A stretch of DNA of 64,000 nt from Sphingobacterium paucimobilis HER1398 (lineage in GTDB: Bacteria > Bacteroidota > Bacteroidia > Sphingobacteriales > Sphingobacteriaceae): the NCBI RefSeq assembly GCF_000416985.1, contig NZ_ATDL01000016.1, positions 1 to 64,000 of the forward strand, in the 5' to 3' direction. Below are positions 31,846-41,300 of this stretch, piece after piece (within the stretch, counting starts at the first letter, position 1; the number at the start of each line of letters is the position of its first letter). Position numbers and translations under genes: made by a program. The notes beneath the pieces are model-generated. The model was not told where the DNA came from. It saw only the letters and a list, made by a program, of their open reading frames with translations, and did no database searches.

Positions 31846-32492
31846 ACAAGAAAAAAGAGGTGTTAGAAGCTATATTAAAACAAGGTATATTGCCCTTATT
31901 TTATAATGATAAAGTTGATGAATCTGTTGCACTTGTAAGAACGCTTTATAAGGCAGGTGTAAGGGTTTTCGAGTTTACCAATAGAGGCGACAAAGCTGAG
32001 GATGTATTTAAAGAACTCCTATCTGTTAGAGACCGAGAGATGTCTGGGCTTTATCTTGGAATTGGTACCATAAAGAATAGTAGAGAGGCTGCTCTTTTTA
32101 TAGACATGGGGGCTGATTTTATTGTCTCGCCAATAATTAATCCTGAGGTAGCCACATTGGTGAATGAAGCTGGGTTACTTTGGATCCCAGGATGTATGAC
32201 CCCTACTGAGATTTATCGTGCACAGGAATATGATGCAGCATTGATAAAGCTCTTTCCTGCCAATATACTTGGGCCAGGGTTTATGTCTGCAATAAAAGAT
32301 TTGTTCAAAGGACAGTTGTTTATACCAACAGGAGGAGTAGATATTGAAATAAATAACTTAAAGTCATGGTTTGAGGCTGGGGTTTGTGCCGTAGGTATGG
32401 GCAGTAAATTAATTGATCCGAAGCAAATAGATGGATTGGAGGAAAAGACAGTGCTGGCACTGGATCTGATCAGGCAAGCTAAACAAAAATAG
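31842..32492 (+). CDS. eda: KDPG / 4-hydroxy-2-oxoglutarate aldolase
   Basis: This 216-residue class I aldolase has the KDPG-aldolase pattern: 'ILKQGILPLFYNDKVDES' at the N-terminus, 'GIGTIKNSREAALFIDMGAD' with the conserved Thr-Ile, 'IPGCMTPTEIYRAQEYDA' and the Schiff-base Lys in 'ALIKLFPANILGPGF'. It splits KDPG into pyruvate and glyceraldehyde-3-phosphate. It overlaps kdgK by 4 nt, so the two enzymes are made together. The only odd point is 'PLFYND', where most Eda proteins have 'PV'. Confidence 0.93.
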   Translation: MNKKKEVLEAILKQGILPLFYNDKVDESVALVRTLYKAGVRVFEFTNRGDKAEDVFKELLSVRDREMSGLYLGIGTIKNSREAALFIDMGADFIVSPIINPEVATLVNEAGLLWIPGCMTPTEIYRAQEYDAALIKLFPANILGPGFMSAIKDLFKGQLFIPTGGVDIEINNLKSWFEAGVCAVGMGSKLIDPKQIDGLEEKTVLALDLIRQAKQK

Positions 32493-32569
32493 TTGACAGA
32501 TCGAAATCATGGGTGGAATGTATTTTCTGCTTATATTTATGGCTTAATACGGTCTATAATAATAAATCC

Positions 32570-33271
32570 ATGAAAAAGCGATTTTTCTTTTTGCTTTTAT
32601 GCTTGGTTCCTGTATCTATATTTGGTCAGCAATATGAAAAAGATCAACGTACTGCTATTGAAAGACAGGATGAGCATAATCGATATAATGCGAATCATAT
32701 TAGTCAAGTCCAGATTCTAAAAGCTTTGGAATTAGCGGGAGTAAATGTTTTTAATATTTTGCTAAAACCCTTTGATAAGGCGTATCAATTTGATATAATT
32801 CTTACCGAATACAAGGACGGTGAAATTGTGAAAAGAAGGAGCGTAGGAGTGATGAATGATAATACTTATCGCTATTATAAAAATAATGACCCCTTTACGA
32901 ATAAGGTTTCTGTAGATTATATAGATCAGATTACTTTCTTCGCAAAAGATATGGACAGTCTTGTCTATTTGAAAGTAGAGACGTATATCGGGGCACTCCA
33001 AGGGATTAAGCTTACAAAGCATCTTACGCGGCATGGACAGGGATATAGCTGGAGAAGTTACAGTAAAACAGATTGGAAATTAAATCAGGAAATTCCTGTA
33101 CTTGTGTACGCCTCGTCTTGGGTTGATAAGACACATCGTATCGAAAGGTCTTGCGCAGCAGCCGACTTGTCTTCCAATATATTAGAGGCCAAGGCGCTGT
33201 TTGATAATTCGCCTCATTATTATGTGATAAGCTACGTCGTTTTTGAAGAGCAGGATAAAAAGTCTCCATAA
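32570..33271 (+). CDS. Secreted protein of unknown function
   Basis: This 233-residue protein has a signal peptide ending near 'VSIFGQQ'. The mature part is a mixed alpha/beta domain with many aromatic residues and no recognised motif; 'IERQDEHNRYNANHI' and 'HLTRHGQGYSWRSY' are the most distinctive segments. The ATG at 32570 is chosen for the signal peptide; the frame is open a little further upstream. It is 77 nt downstream of the aldolase, so it could be a distal member of that operon or a separate gene. Its role in polysaccharide use is only positional inference. Confidence 0.55.
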   Translation: MKKRFFFLLLCLVPVSIFGQQYEKDQRTAIERQDEHNRYNANHISQVQILKALELAGVNVFNILLKPFDKAYQFDIILTEYKDGEIVKRRSVGVMNDNTYRYYKNNDPFTNKVSVDYIDQITFFAKDMDSLVYLKVETYIGALQGIKLTKHLTRHGQGYSWRSYSKTDWKLNQEIPVLVYASSWVDKTHRIERSCAAADLSSNILEAKALFDNSPHYYVISYVVFEEQDKKSP

Positions 33272-33317
33272 TAAGTGTATGGTTGGGACTGCAGTTTGTA
33301 GAATAATTAAAAAAATA

Positions 33318-33348
33318 TTGACATTTTAAAATGCAGAACTTACATTTG
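33318..33348 (+). promoter_or_regulatory. tRNA-Lys promoter
   Basis: TTG (33318-33320), 20-nt spacer, TACATTTG (33341-33348). It ends 7 nt before the tRNA, the best promoter match in the window. Confidence 0.8.
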
Positions 33349-33355
33349 TCCTATT

Positions 33356-33428
33356 GACTTCGTAGCTCAGTTGGTAGAGCAACAGACTCTTAATCTGTGG
33401 GTCCTGAGTTCGAGCCTCAGCGGGGTCA
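33356..33428 (+). tRNA. tRNA-Lys (anticodon CTT)
   Basis: Full cloverleaf: acceptor GACTTCG / CGGGGTC (two T:G pairs), D stem GCTC / GAGC, anticodon stem ACAGA / TCTGT with loop CTCTTAA (anticodon CTT), T stem CTGAG / CTCAG with loop TTCGAGC. It decodes AAG. CCA is not encoded. Confidence 0.95.
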
Positions 33429-33438
33429 CTTCATAATT

Positions 33439-33468
33439 AAACACTTACAGGAATGTAGGTGTTTTTTT
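33439..33468 (+). terminator. Terminator of tRNA-Lys
   Basis: A 10-bp stem (AACACTTACA / TGTAGGTGTT with one T:G pair, loop GGAA) is followed by seven T. Confidence 0.85.
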
Positions 33469-33477
33469 GTTTAAATT

Positions 33478-33487
33478 GAAACGTTTC
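33478..33487. promoter_or_regulatory. Palindrome GAAACGTTTC, LacI-type operator candidate
   Basis: A perfect 10-bp palindrome with the central CG typical of LacI/GalR-family operators lies 81 nt upstream of the heparinase-like gene. No LacI-type regulator is in the window. Confidence 0.35.
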
Positions 33488-33568
33488 TTTTTAATAGAAT
33501 TCTATTTTTTATGTGTGTCTTTTTGAATAATGGGTACTTCATTATTAACGTGAACAATAAATAGAATT

Positions 33569-36298
33569 ATGGACATACAAACTATGAATAAGTTATTAGC
33601 GATATTGCTATTGCTAATAGTATCTTTTAGAGCCGAGAGTCAACAGGGTAAAGCGAATATGGATACATATACATTTCATGTTGATCAAATGCGGCTGGAT
33701 AACAGAAATGTTGATATTATTGAAAGAGAAAGAATAGCTAGCAGGAAAGGTGTTTTCCTCCGAGAAGGAATAAAAAAGACAGATAGAGAGGCAGATGTGT
33801 TTATTGATTTGAGTGAGGTTAAGCCGGGTCGGTATGTTGTGACTACGCAGGCATATAGTAATGAAATAGGAGATAAAGTATTGGCAGAAGCCAAGACAAA
33901 ATTTGAGTCCCTGTTCGTGACCATTCAATTCGAGAACCAAAGCAAAACAAAGCGAGTCATATTTGCTCCTTGGGAATTGGATAAGCAGCCCTCCAAACAA
34001 GCGTCAGGTAAGTTCAATGTTGGAGGAGATAGTAGAAATGTTAAACTATGGTTACCTGAAGGTGTGATTTTGGAAAGTATCACTCTAAGAACTTATGTGC
34101 CGCCCGTGGTTCCTCAGTCAGCTGAAAATTATCAACCCAAGGTATTGCCTCCCAAGTCCAGGCCTAGGTTGTGGGTAAATTCAGAATCGCTAACTCTTGT
34201 GAAGGAAAGGTTAGAACAAGGAGAAAATAAGGCAAAATGGGAAAGAGTAAGAGCTGAGGCGATTAAGACTTACGATTTTAAGATAGTATCATCTGGAGAA
34301 ATATCTTTTGATGAAAAATTAGAAAAAGCTGCGGAAGCAAAAGCTTTCTACTTCCTTATGACTGGTGATGAGAAGGTTGGTCGAGAGGCGGTGGAATTAA
34401 TGAAGAACTATATTTCACATGTCGAGTTCGGAAATTTGTTAGATATAACCCGAGAGATTGGTCGAACGATATATATAAGTTCATTGGTGTACGACTGGTG
34501 TTATACAATCATCAAAGAAGAGGAACGGGCTATATTCGTACAGAATTTGATGAGATTGTCGGATGACATGGAAATCGGTTGGCCTCCATTTTTACAGAGT
34601 GTTATTAATGGGCATGGCAACGAGGCACAGGTCTGTCGGGACCTCCTATCAATGAGTATCGCTATCTATGATGAGAATCCGGATCCTTATAAGTATATTT
34701 CTTACGCTATCTTGGAGCAACTCGTACCCATGAGAAAATTTGAGTATCAATCGCCAAGGCACAATCAGGGGGTGAATTATGGCTCCTATAGGTTTACATG
34801 GGATTTACATGCAGCATGGCTTTTTTATCGGATGACAGGAAATGCTGTTTTTGATGATAATATAAAAGACGTCAGCAAGTATTGGCTGTATACAAGGTTG
34901 CCGGATGGAGAAATGTTAAGAGATGGTGATGGATTTGGAACATCAACAAATGGAGCTCCCTATTATTGGAAAGCACCTTTATTTACGTTACTAGCATATA
35001 CATATGCAGATGATCCTGTACTCAAAGCAGATTTCGAGAAGCAGGGAGGGATTTTAGATAATCAAGTGTTATTTCTACTGTTGAATGATCCAAAATTGAC
35101 TGCCTCAAAAAACAGAGATTCGTTGCCATTGACCATGGATTTCGGACCAGTGTTAGGATCTATGATTGCACGGACAGGATGGGAGATAAATGCTAATAGT
35201 AATGATGTGATTGCTGAAATTAAGGGAGGTGGATATCATTTTGGTAATCACCAGCATAGTGATGCTGGGGCTGTTCAATTGTATTATCGTGGTCTGCAGT
35301 TTGGTGATTTAGGAGTTTATAGGTTCTATGGTACACCTTATGACTTCAATTTCAATAAGCGGTCTATATCGCATAGTATGATGCTTATTGTAGATCCCAC
35401 CGAAAACTTTACAAGAGCGAAGGCCAATGATGGGGGAACCAAGTTTAATCAAAGGTTTCCAAAATCACCAGAAGAAGTTCAGAGCGATAGTTGGTTTAGC
35501 AACGGGAAGGTCCTGTCTGCAGATTATGGTCCCGAAAAGCTAAAGCCTTATTATAGTTTCTTCTCTGCAGATTTAACAACAGCATACGGAAATGATAAAT
35601 TAGAAAAATATGTAAGAAGCTTTTGTTTTTTGAACTTGGACAGGCAGGATATTCCTGCATTAATAATTCTTAGCGATAGGATGCGTTCTAGTGATTCGTC
35701 ATTCAAAAAATACTGGCAAGTTAACGCACTAAATCAACCAGTAATAGATCACGGAAATGTGATACTTACGAATAGTAGGGGGGGGAGGATAGGGAAAACT
35801 CATATAAATACCCTTATTCCTTCTTTTTCAGAAAGAGATATCCAAGTTTTGAGCGGAGACTCAGTCCATAATTCTTTTAACTATAAAACAACTCCTCCTC
35901 TCTCCCATTTAGCAGAGACAAAAGGCCATCGTATCATACTCAGTCGCAAAGTAGAAAATAAGGAAGACGATTTTCTAACAGTTTTTCAAATGACATCAGA
36001 AGGAGCACGACCTATGGCCGTAAAGTATTTTAAGACGGAAGTCAGTTATGTCGTGGTGGTGGAGAATCATATTGTTAGTATGAATAGGCTCGAACATCCT
36101 ATTGGTAAGGAGTTCGAGATAGAAATACCTAAAGGAAAACACAATCATATTGTTTTAACAGGATTGAAGGGGGGAGGCTGGAATGTGTATTATGAGAATA
36201 AAAAAAACAAGTTGATAGATACTAAAGTGGAAGAAGATAAGAATACTTTATATTTTGAAGGTAAAAAAGGAAAGTATATTATCACTCCAGGTTTTTAA
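33569..36298 (+). CDS. Heparinase II-like polysaccharide lyase (PL21 type) with N-terminal beta domain
   Basis: This 909-residue secreted protein aligns by eye with Pedobacter heparinus heparinase II from about residue 195 on ('RPRLWVNSESL'). The residues matching the known active site are present: His and Glu in 'INGHGNEAQVCRDLLSM' (HepII His202/Glu205), Tyr in 'NQGVNYGSYRF' (Tyr257) and the zinc or catalytic His in 'FGNHQHSDAGA' (His406). It should cleave a uronic-acid glycosaminoglycan-like polymer by beta-elimination. The extra N-terminal 165 residues ('ADVFIDLSEVKPGRYVV', 'GGDSRNVKLWLPEGVIL') look like a beta-sandwich, perhaps carbohydrate-binding. Start could also be the ATG at 33584, giving a cleaner signal peptide. 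Confidence 0.85.
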   Translation: MDIQTMNKLLAILLLLIVSFRAESQQGKANMDTYTFHVDQMRLDNRNVDIIERERIASRKGVFLREGIKKTDREADVFIDLSEVKPGRYVVTTQAYSNEIGDKVLAEAKTKFESLFVTIQFENQSKTKRVIFAPWELDKQPSKQASGKFNVGGDSRNVKLWLPEGVILESITLRTYVPPVVPQSAENYQPKVLPPKSRPRLWVNSESLTLVKERLEQGENKAKWERVRAEAIKTYDFKIVSSGEISFDEKLEKAAEAKAFYFLMTGDEKVGREAVELMKNYISHVEFGNLLDITREIGRTIYISSLVYDWCYTIIKEEERAIFVQNLMRLSDDMEIGWPPFLQSVINGHGNEAQVCRDLLSMSIAIYDENPDPYKYISYAILEQLVPMRKFEYQSPRHNQGVNYGSYRFTWDLHAAWLFYRMTGNAVFDDNIKDVSKYWLYTRLPDGEMLRDGDGFGTSTNGAPYYWKAPLFTLLAYTYADDPVLKADFEKQGGILDNQVLFLLLNDPKLTASKNRDSLPLTMDFGPVLGSMIARTGWEINANSNDVIAEIKGGGYHFGNHQHSDAGAVQLYYRGLQFGDLGVYRFYGTPYDFNFNKRSISHSMMLIVDPTENFTRAKANDGGTKFNQRFPKSPEEVQSDSWFSNGKVLSADYGPEKLKPYYSFFSADLTTAYGNDKLEKYVRSFCFLNLDRQDIPALIILSDRMRSSDSSFKKYWQVNALNQPVIDHGNVILTNSRGGRIGKTHINTLIPSFSERDIQVLSGDSVHNSFNYKTTPPLSHLAETKGHRIILSRKVENKEDDFLTVFQMTSEGARPMAVKYFKTEVSYVVVVENHIVSMNRLEHPIGKEFEIEIPKGKHNHIVLTGLKGGGWNVYYENKKNKLIDTKVEEDKNTLYFEGKKGKYIITPGF

Positions 36299-36344
36299 AG
36301 TGTTGTATTGCAGTGTTTAGTGGGGGCAAAAAACGTCGGCCCGA

Positions 36345-36382
36345 TTATCATTGGTGGAGTCTCTGTACTCCATCAATGATAA
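36345..36382. other. 15-bp hairpin at the 3' end of the sigma factor gene
   Basis: Arms 36345-36359 and 36368-36382 pair with one G:T, loop of 8. It lies over the last codons of the minus-strand sigma gene and after the lyase. No long T tract, so it may be a weak bidirectional terminator. Confidence 0.45.
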
Positions 36383-36932
36383 TTAGATATATGCAAATAT
36401 CCTTCAATGAAATTCTTAAATGTTTGAGAGCATGGGTAATTTGGTTTTCCACTGTTCTTTTTGAAATACCAAGCTTAGTTGCAATTTCATCATTTGACAA
36501 AAAATACTTTCTGCTTAATAAGAATATTTCTTTACAACGTTTAGGTAGACTATCCAAATAACCATTCACTTCTTTTTCTAAATCTTCGTAGGTGATATTA
36601 TTGTAGCCTAGGTTAGATACGCTTTTGAACGAGTTGAGGTCTTCTATATTTTCTTTGTAATCAATAGGGATTGCTTTGTTTAATGATATGTGTTTGTAGA
36701 CCCTGTATCGTGCTGCTGCAGTAATATAATTGTTAAAGGATTTAATCTCCAATGTCTTTCTATTGTTCCATATTGTGATAAAAATGTCATGCGCTATCTG
36801 TTCCGAGGTTGCTGATGTTTTTAAATATGAGTAAGCCTTCGCGTATATTCGGGCAGAGTACCTGTTAAAAAGCTGTGAAAATGCCTTCTTGTCATCCAAT
36901 TTAATTAATTCCCATAATTCTAAGTCGGTCAT
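36348..36932 (-). CDS. ECF RNA polymerase sigma-70 factor (Bacteroidota family)
   Basis: This 194-residue ECF sigma factor has region 2 around 'FSQLFNRYSARIYAKAYSY' and 'AHDIFITIWNNR', and region 4 with the helix-turn-helix 'LSNDEIATKLGISKRTVENQ' preceded by 'LDSLPKRCKEIFLLSRK'. Such FecI-like factors are controlled by a FecR anti-sigma and a TonB transducer, and drive one susC/susD pair. Here the gene lies divergent to the fecR gene (122 nt apart), while most such loci have both in the same direction. Confidence 0.92.
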   Translation of the reverse strand: MTDLELWELIKLDDKKAFSQLFNRYSARIYAKAYSYLKTSATSEQIAHDIFITIWNNRKTLEIKSFNNYITAAARYRVYKHISLNKAIPIDYKENIEDLNSFKSVSNLGYNNITYEDLEKEVNGYLDSLPKRCKEIFLLSRKYFLSNDEIATKLGISKRTVENQITHALKHLRISLKDICIYLIIIDGVQRLHQ

Positions 36933-37054
36933 AAAAAATGTCTATAAAGGATAGGGCGTCCAAAGTACATAAAATATGTAAAAAATAAAAAAACAAAAAT
37001 AATGTGTGTGCGTGAGTAAATCAGGTACTTTATGGAAGAAGAGGATTAAATATA

Positions 37055-38266
37055 ATGGTGGTGAATTATATTGATCCCAATGTTTACCCTTATGTTATGA
37101 CGAGAGAAGAATACATTTTGCTATATGAAAGGTATCTAGACGGGAAGTGTTCTGTTGAGGAATTGGAAACCTTAGAAAATTATAAGGACGATTTTTCCAT
37201 TGATACAATATCTTATTGGCATGCGGAAAAAATGGGAAATGAAGAGGTTTTCAAAAAAAACAGCTTGGTCAAAATAAGACAACAAATAAATATTAATAAA
37301 GCAAAGGTAATACGCTTCAGCTGGAAAAAATATGCAGTTGCCTGTGTCGCTTTGCTTGTGTTGTTTTCTATTTCTGTTCGTCTGTATCAAACTGGTAGGG
37401 ATACGGAAGTGGAACGAACTATAGTAACAACTAAGAGACTAGAAAGGAAAAATGTATTAGCGCCATTGCTTACATTGAGTGACGGAGAACAGATATCGTT
37501 AAGTGATTCTACTATAGGGAGTATATATACCGAGGGAGGCGAGCTGATTACTAGACAGGCACACAAGGAATTGGTGTATACAGAGATGTCAGATGAAGTT
37601 GGGGCGATGAGGTATAACACCTTGTCTGTACCACAAGGCATGAGCTATAAGGTCGTATTGTCCGATGGGAGCATTGTATGGTTGAATGCAGGGTCTGTGC
37701 TAAAATATCCTGTAGTTTTTGCGTCGTCAGAAAGAAAGGTTGAGCTATCGGGAGAAGCGTATTTTGATGTTGAAAGAAACGAATTGAAGCCATTCCGGGT
37801 AATTGTTAATGAGAGTGAGGTGGAGGTATTGGGGACAGCTTTTAATGTCAATGGCTATGACAAAGACATCACTAGGACGACCTTGGTCGAAGGTTCTGTT
37901 AAGTTGAAAGGGGTACGGTCAAAAGTGATCCTGAAACCAGGACAAATGGGGATTGACACAAAATCTAGCACTATTGAGCTTAAGAAAGTAAATGTAGAAT
38001 CCGTTATTGATTGGAAAAATGGCTTGTTTACCTTCGATGATGAGAATTTGGAGTCAATTCTTGAAAAAGTTAGTAGATGGTATGGTGTTGAAGTTGAATA
38101 TGTAGGGAAGGTATCCTCTGATTATTTGTATTATGGTAGACTTGAGCGGACGGTCGCGATAGAAGAAATATTGAAAAGTATAGAACTAACCGGTAAAACT
38201 AAGTTTGAAATCATAACAGACAAAGCGTCTGGAAAAGAAAGGAGGATAATCGTAACAACCAAATAA
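37055..38266 (+). CDS. FecR-family anti-sigma factor with DUF4974
   Basis: This 403-residue inner-membrane protein has a cytosolic N-terminus with an anti-sigma helix region, one transmembrane helix (about residues 88-110, 'KYAVACVALLVLFSISVRL'), a periplasmic FecR domain ('SVPQGMSYKVVLSDGSIVWL', 'NAGSVLKYPVVFASSERKV', 'ELSGEAYFDVERNE') and a C-terminal DUF4974 domain ('IDWKNGLFTFDDENLESIL'). It should hold the sigma factor until the SusC STN domain signals substrate. A start at the ATG at 37097 (MTREEYILLYERY) would match family N-termini better. Confidence 0.92.
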   Translation: MVVNYIDPNVYPYVMTREEYILLYERYLDGKCSVEELETLENYKDDFSIDTISYWHAEKMGNEEVFKKNSLVKIRQQININKAKVIRFSWKKYAVACVALLVLFSISVRLYQTGRDTEVERTIVTTKRLERKNVLAPLLTLSDGEQISLSDSTIGSIYTEGGELITRQAHKELVYTEMSDEVGAMRYNTLSVPQGMSYKVVLSDGSIVWLNAGSVLKYPVVFASSERKVELSGEAYFDVERNELKPFRVIVNESEVEVLGTAFNVNGYDKDITRTTLVEGSVKLKGVRSKVILKPGQMGIDTKSSTIELKKVNVESVIDWKNGLFTFDDENLESILEKVSRWYGVEVEYVGKVSSDYLYYGRLERTVAIEEILKSIELTGKTKFEIITDKASGKERRIIVTTK

Positions 38267-38292
38267 ATAAAGCATAAAGTAAAATTTCATTA

Positions 38293-38321
38293 TGTACCAG
38301 ATGCAGCTAACATCTGGTACA
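38293..38321 (+). other. 11-bp stem-loop in the susC leader
   Basis: TGTACCAGATG pairs exactly with CATCTGGTACA around the 7-nt loop CAGCTAA, 47 nt before the SusC start. No T tract follows, so it is not an ordinary terminator. It may protect or process the mRNA, or set the FecR/SusC expression ratio. Confidence 0.5.
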
Positions 38322-38368
38322 GTAAAATAATGATCTAAAATTTCCTATTATAATTTAAATCATGTCAA

Positions 38369-41300
38369 ATGTACAAAATTCACAAGACTTTCAGGTTTGG
38401 GGTAAATCCCTATGGCCTGAAAACAATAATGTTAAGAATGAAGTTGATATTTATTTTTCTTTTATTTGCTCTTTCCCAGATAAAAGCTGAAACCTTTAGT
38501 CAGACCGTAGATTTAAGAGTATCTAATTCTTCCTTAAAGGGAGTGATAGCTGAAATACAAAAACAGACAAGGTATAACTTCATGATTAGTTCGGATGTTC
38601 TTAAATTGGCTAAGCCGATAAGTCTAAGTCTTAAAAAAGAGTCTATATCTGAAGCATTGGATAGAATCCTGGAGGGACAAGGTCTCTATTATATTATACA
38701 GGGAAGAACGATAGTCATAAAAAGCAATAAAGTAAACCCTGTAATAGAATCTAAACAGTCATTTGCGGTCACTGGTACTGTTCTTGACCAAAGAGGAAGG
38801 CCATTGAGAGGTGTGAGTATTATGCAGAAGAATGCTGGGAAGGTAACACTGAGTGATGAAAATGGAAAATTCTCACTAACTGTGGACAATGGTAATTCTA
38901 TTATCGTGTTTAGCTTTCTTGGTTTTCAGAAAGAAGAGATTTCTGTTTCGGGTCGAAAAACGATTAATATAATACTTAAGGATCAGGTAAATCATCTCGA
39001 GGAAATGGTGGTTATAGGGTACGGTACGCAAACCCGAAAGGATTTGACAGGTTCCGTGGGGACCGTAAAGGTCGAAGAATTGACGTTAGCCCCAACGATT
39101 AACTTTATGGATGCAATGGCAGGGAGGGTGGCTGGTGTCCAGATAAAGACAGGAGATGGTCAGCCAGGAGAATTGCCTAATGTAATTATTAGAGGGCCGG
39201 GCTCCTTAACTCAAGACCCTTCGCCACTTTATGTGATAGATGGGTTTCCGTTAGAGGATTTTCATTCTTCAAGTATTAATAATGATGATATAGAGTCTAT
39301 ATCCGTATTAAAAGATGCTTCTGCAACAGCGATTTACGGAGCGAGGGCTGCTAATGGTGTTATAGTGATTGAAACAAAGAAGGGCAAAGCAGGAAAGACC
39401 GTCGTTACGGTGAATACCAATACAGGATTTCAGCAAATCCGAAAAACTGTCGACGTTATGGATGCTTATGACTTTGTGAAGTATCAAGATGAACTTCGCC
39501 CTGAAGTCGCGAAATTTAGATATTTCCAGAATGGTAAAACACTAGATTCTTATAAAGGCGCGCCAGCCGCAGATTGGCAAGATAAAGTATTTCGCGAAGG
39601 TATTTTTAATTCTGTCAATATTGCTGCAAGAGGTGGTGACGTCAAGACTCAATTTGCGCTATCGGGTTCGTTGAATACACAAGATGGTATTGTGATTAAT
39701 ACTGGAACTGAAAGAAAGCAAGCTCGGCTCACATTGAACCATTCTTTAAGTAGTAAAATCAAATTTGGAGTAACGACTAATTTTAGTAATACTAAAAACT
39801 ATGGCGTTCAGACGGCTTTACCAACGACTGATTTTCCTTCTTCGCCATCCAATTATTTGTTTTACAGTGCCTGGGGATACAGGCCGGTGTCAGGGAGAGA
39901 TGACCTGGATTTAACGTTGGATGATGTTTCCAATCCGGATGATCCCAATACTCGGAGGGTAAATCCTGTCGCGCTAGCAAAAAACTCTCATCAACATGCT
40001 ACTATAAATGCTAATTCTATAAATGCCCACCTGACTTATACATTTAATAGAAGTCTCTTCTTTAAGACGACAGTAAATACTGCGAAAACAACACGGTTGT
40101 ACGAAAATTTTTATAACTCCAAGACTCCTCGTGGACTTCCTATCCCTCAAAATAACCGGGGAGTGCAAGCTGATTTAACGAATATGGAAACAGACGTGTG
40201 GTCTAATGAAAATACATTAAACTACAATAAGTTATTCATTAAGAAGCACAAGGTAGACGCGTTGGTCGGATTTTCTTCCCAAAAAACAAAAAGTAATCTT
40301 TATGGAATCCTAGTCCAAGATATTCCCAACGAAGAACTTGGCATGTCAGGAATAGAAGAGGGTACGGAATACGATAGTAAGTCGGCAAGGTCAGATTTTA
40401 CAATAGCCTCTTTCTTTGGAAGGCTAAATTACAATTATCTATCCAAATATTATTTTACGGCAACATTTAGAGCAGATGGGACATCAAAATTTGCTCCTCA
40501 AAATAGATGGGCTTATTTTCCCTCAGCGGCAGTTTCTTGGAACATTAAAGAAGAAAGCTTTTTAAAGAACGTTTCTTTTATTTCTAATTCTAAACTGAGA
40601 GCAAGTGTCGGATTGACGGGGAATAATAGGGTAAGTGAGTTTGGTTATTTGCCTAGTTACTCGTTACCTATGTATGCTGCCTATTCATTTGGAAATGGAA
40701 TACCGTCCAAAGGGATAGTCCCCAACGAATTAGGTAATGATGGTCTTAAGTGGGAAAAATCAGAGCAGATAGACTTGGGGTATGATCTAGGGCTTTTTAA
40801 CAATAAGATAGAGCTTACTGTTGATTTGTATAAAAAGACGACAAGAGACCTGATCTTGCGAGCCGATCTCCCTTTGATTTTAGGCTATCAGAGCGTTTAT
40901 CAGAATGTTGGAGAGCTAGAAAACAAGGGGCTTGAAATAAGCCTAACTACTGCAAATTATAAAGTAGGAGAGTTTTCATGGAATTCAAATTTTAACATTA
41001 GCTTCAACCGAAATAAGATATTAGCGTTGGCGAGAAATCAAGAAAGAATGACCAACAACATTCTCTTTAATGCCAATTATAACGAACATTTGTTTATTTC
41101 TAAAATAGGAGAACCTGCAGGGCAACTCTTTGGATACGAATGGTTAGGGAATTATCAATATACCGATTTTGATGAAGTGACTGCTAATGAGTATGTCCTT
41201 AAGGCAGGTGTACCTTACTATGGCAATGATAAATCATTTATTAAACCTGGTGATATTAAGTACGCTGATTTAAATGGATACGGTTACGTTAACGACAAAG

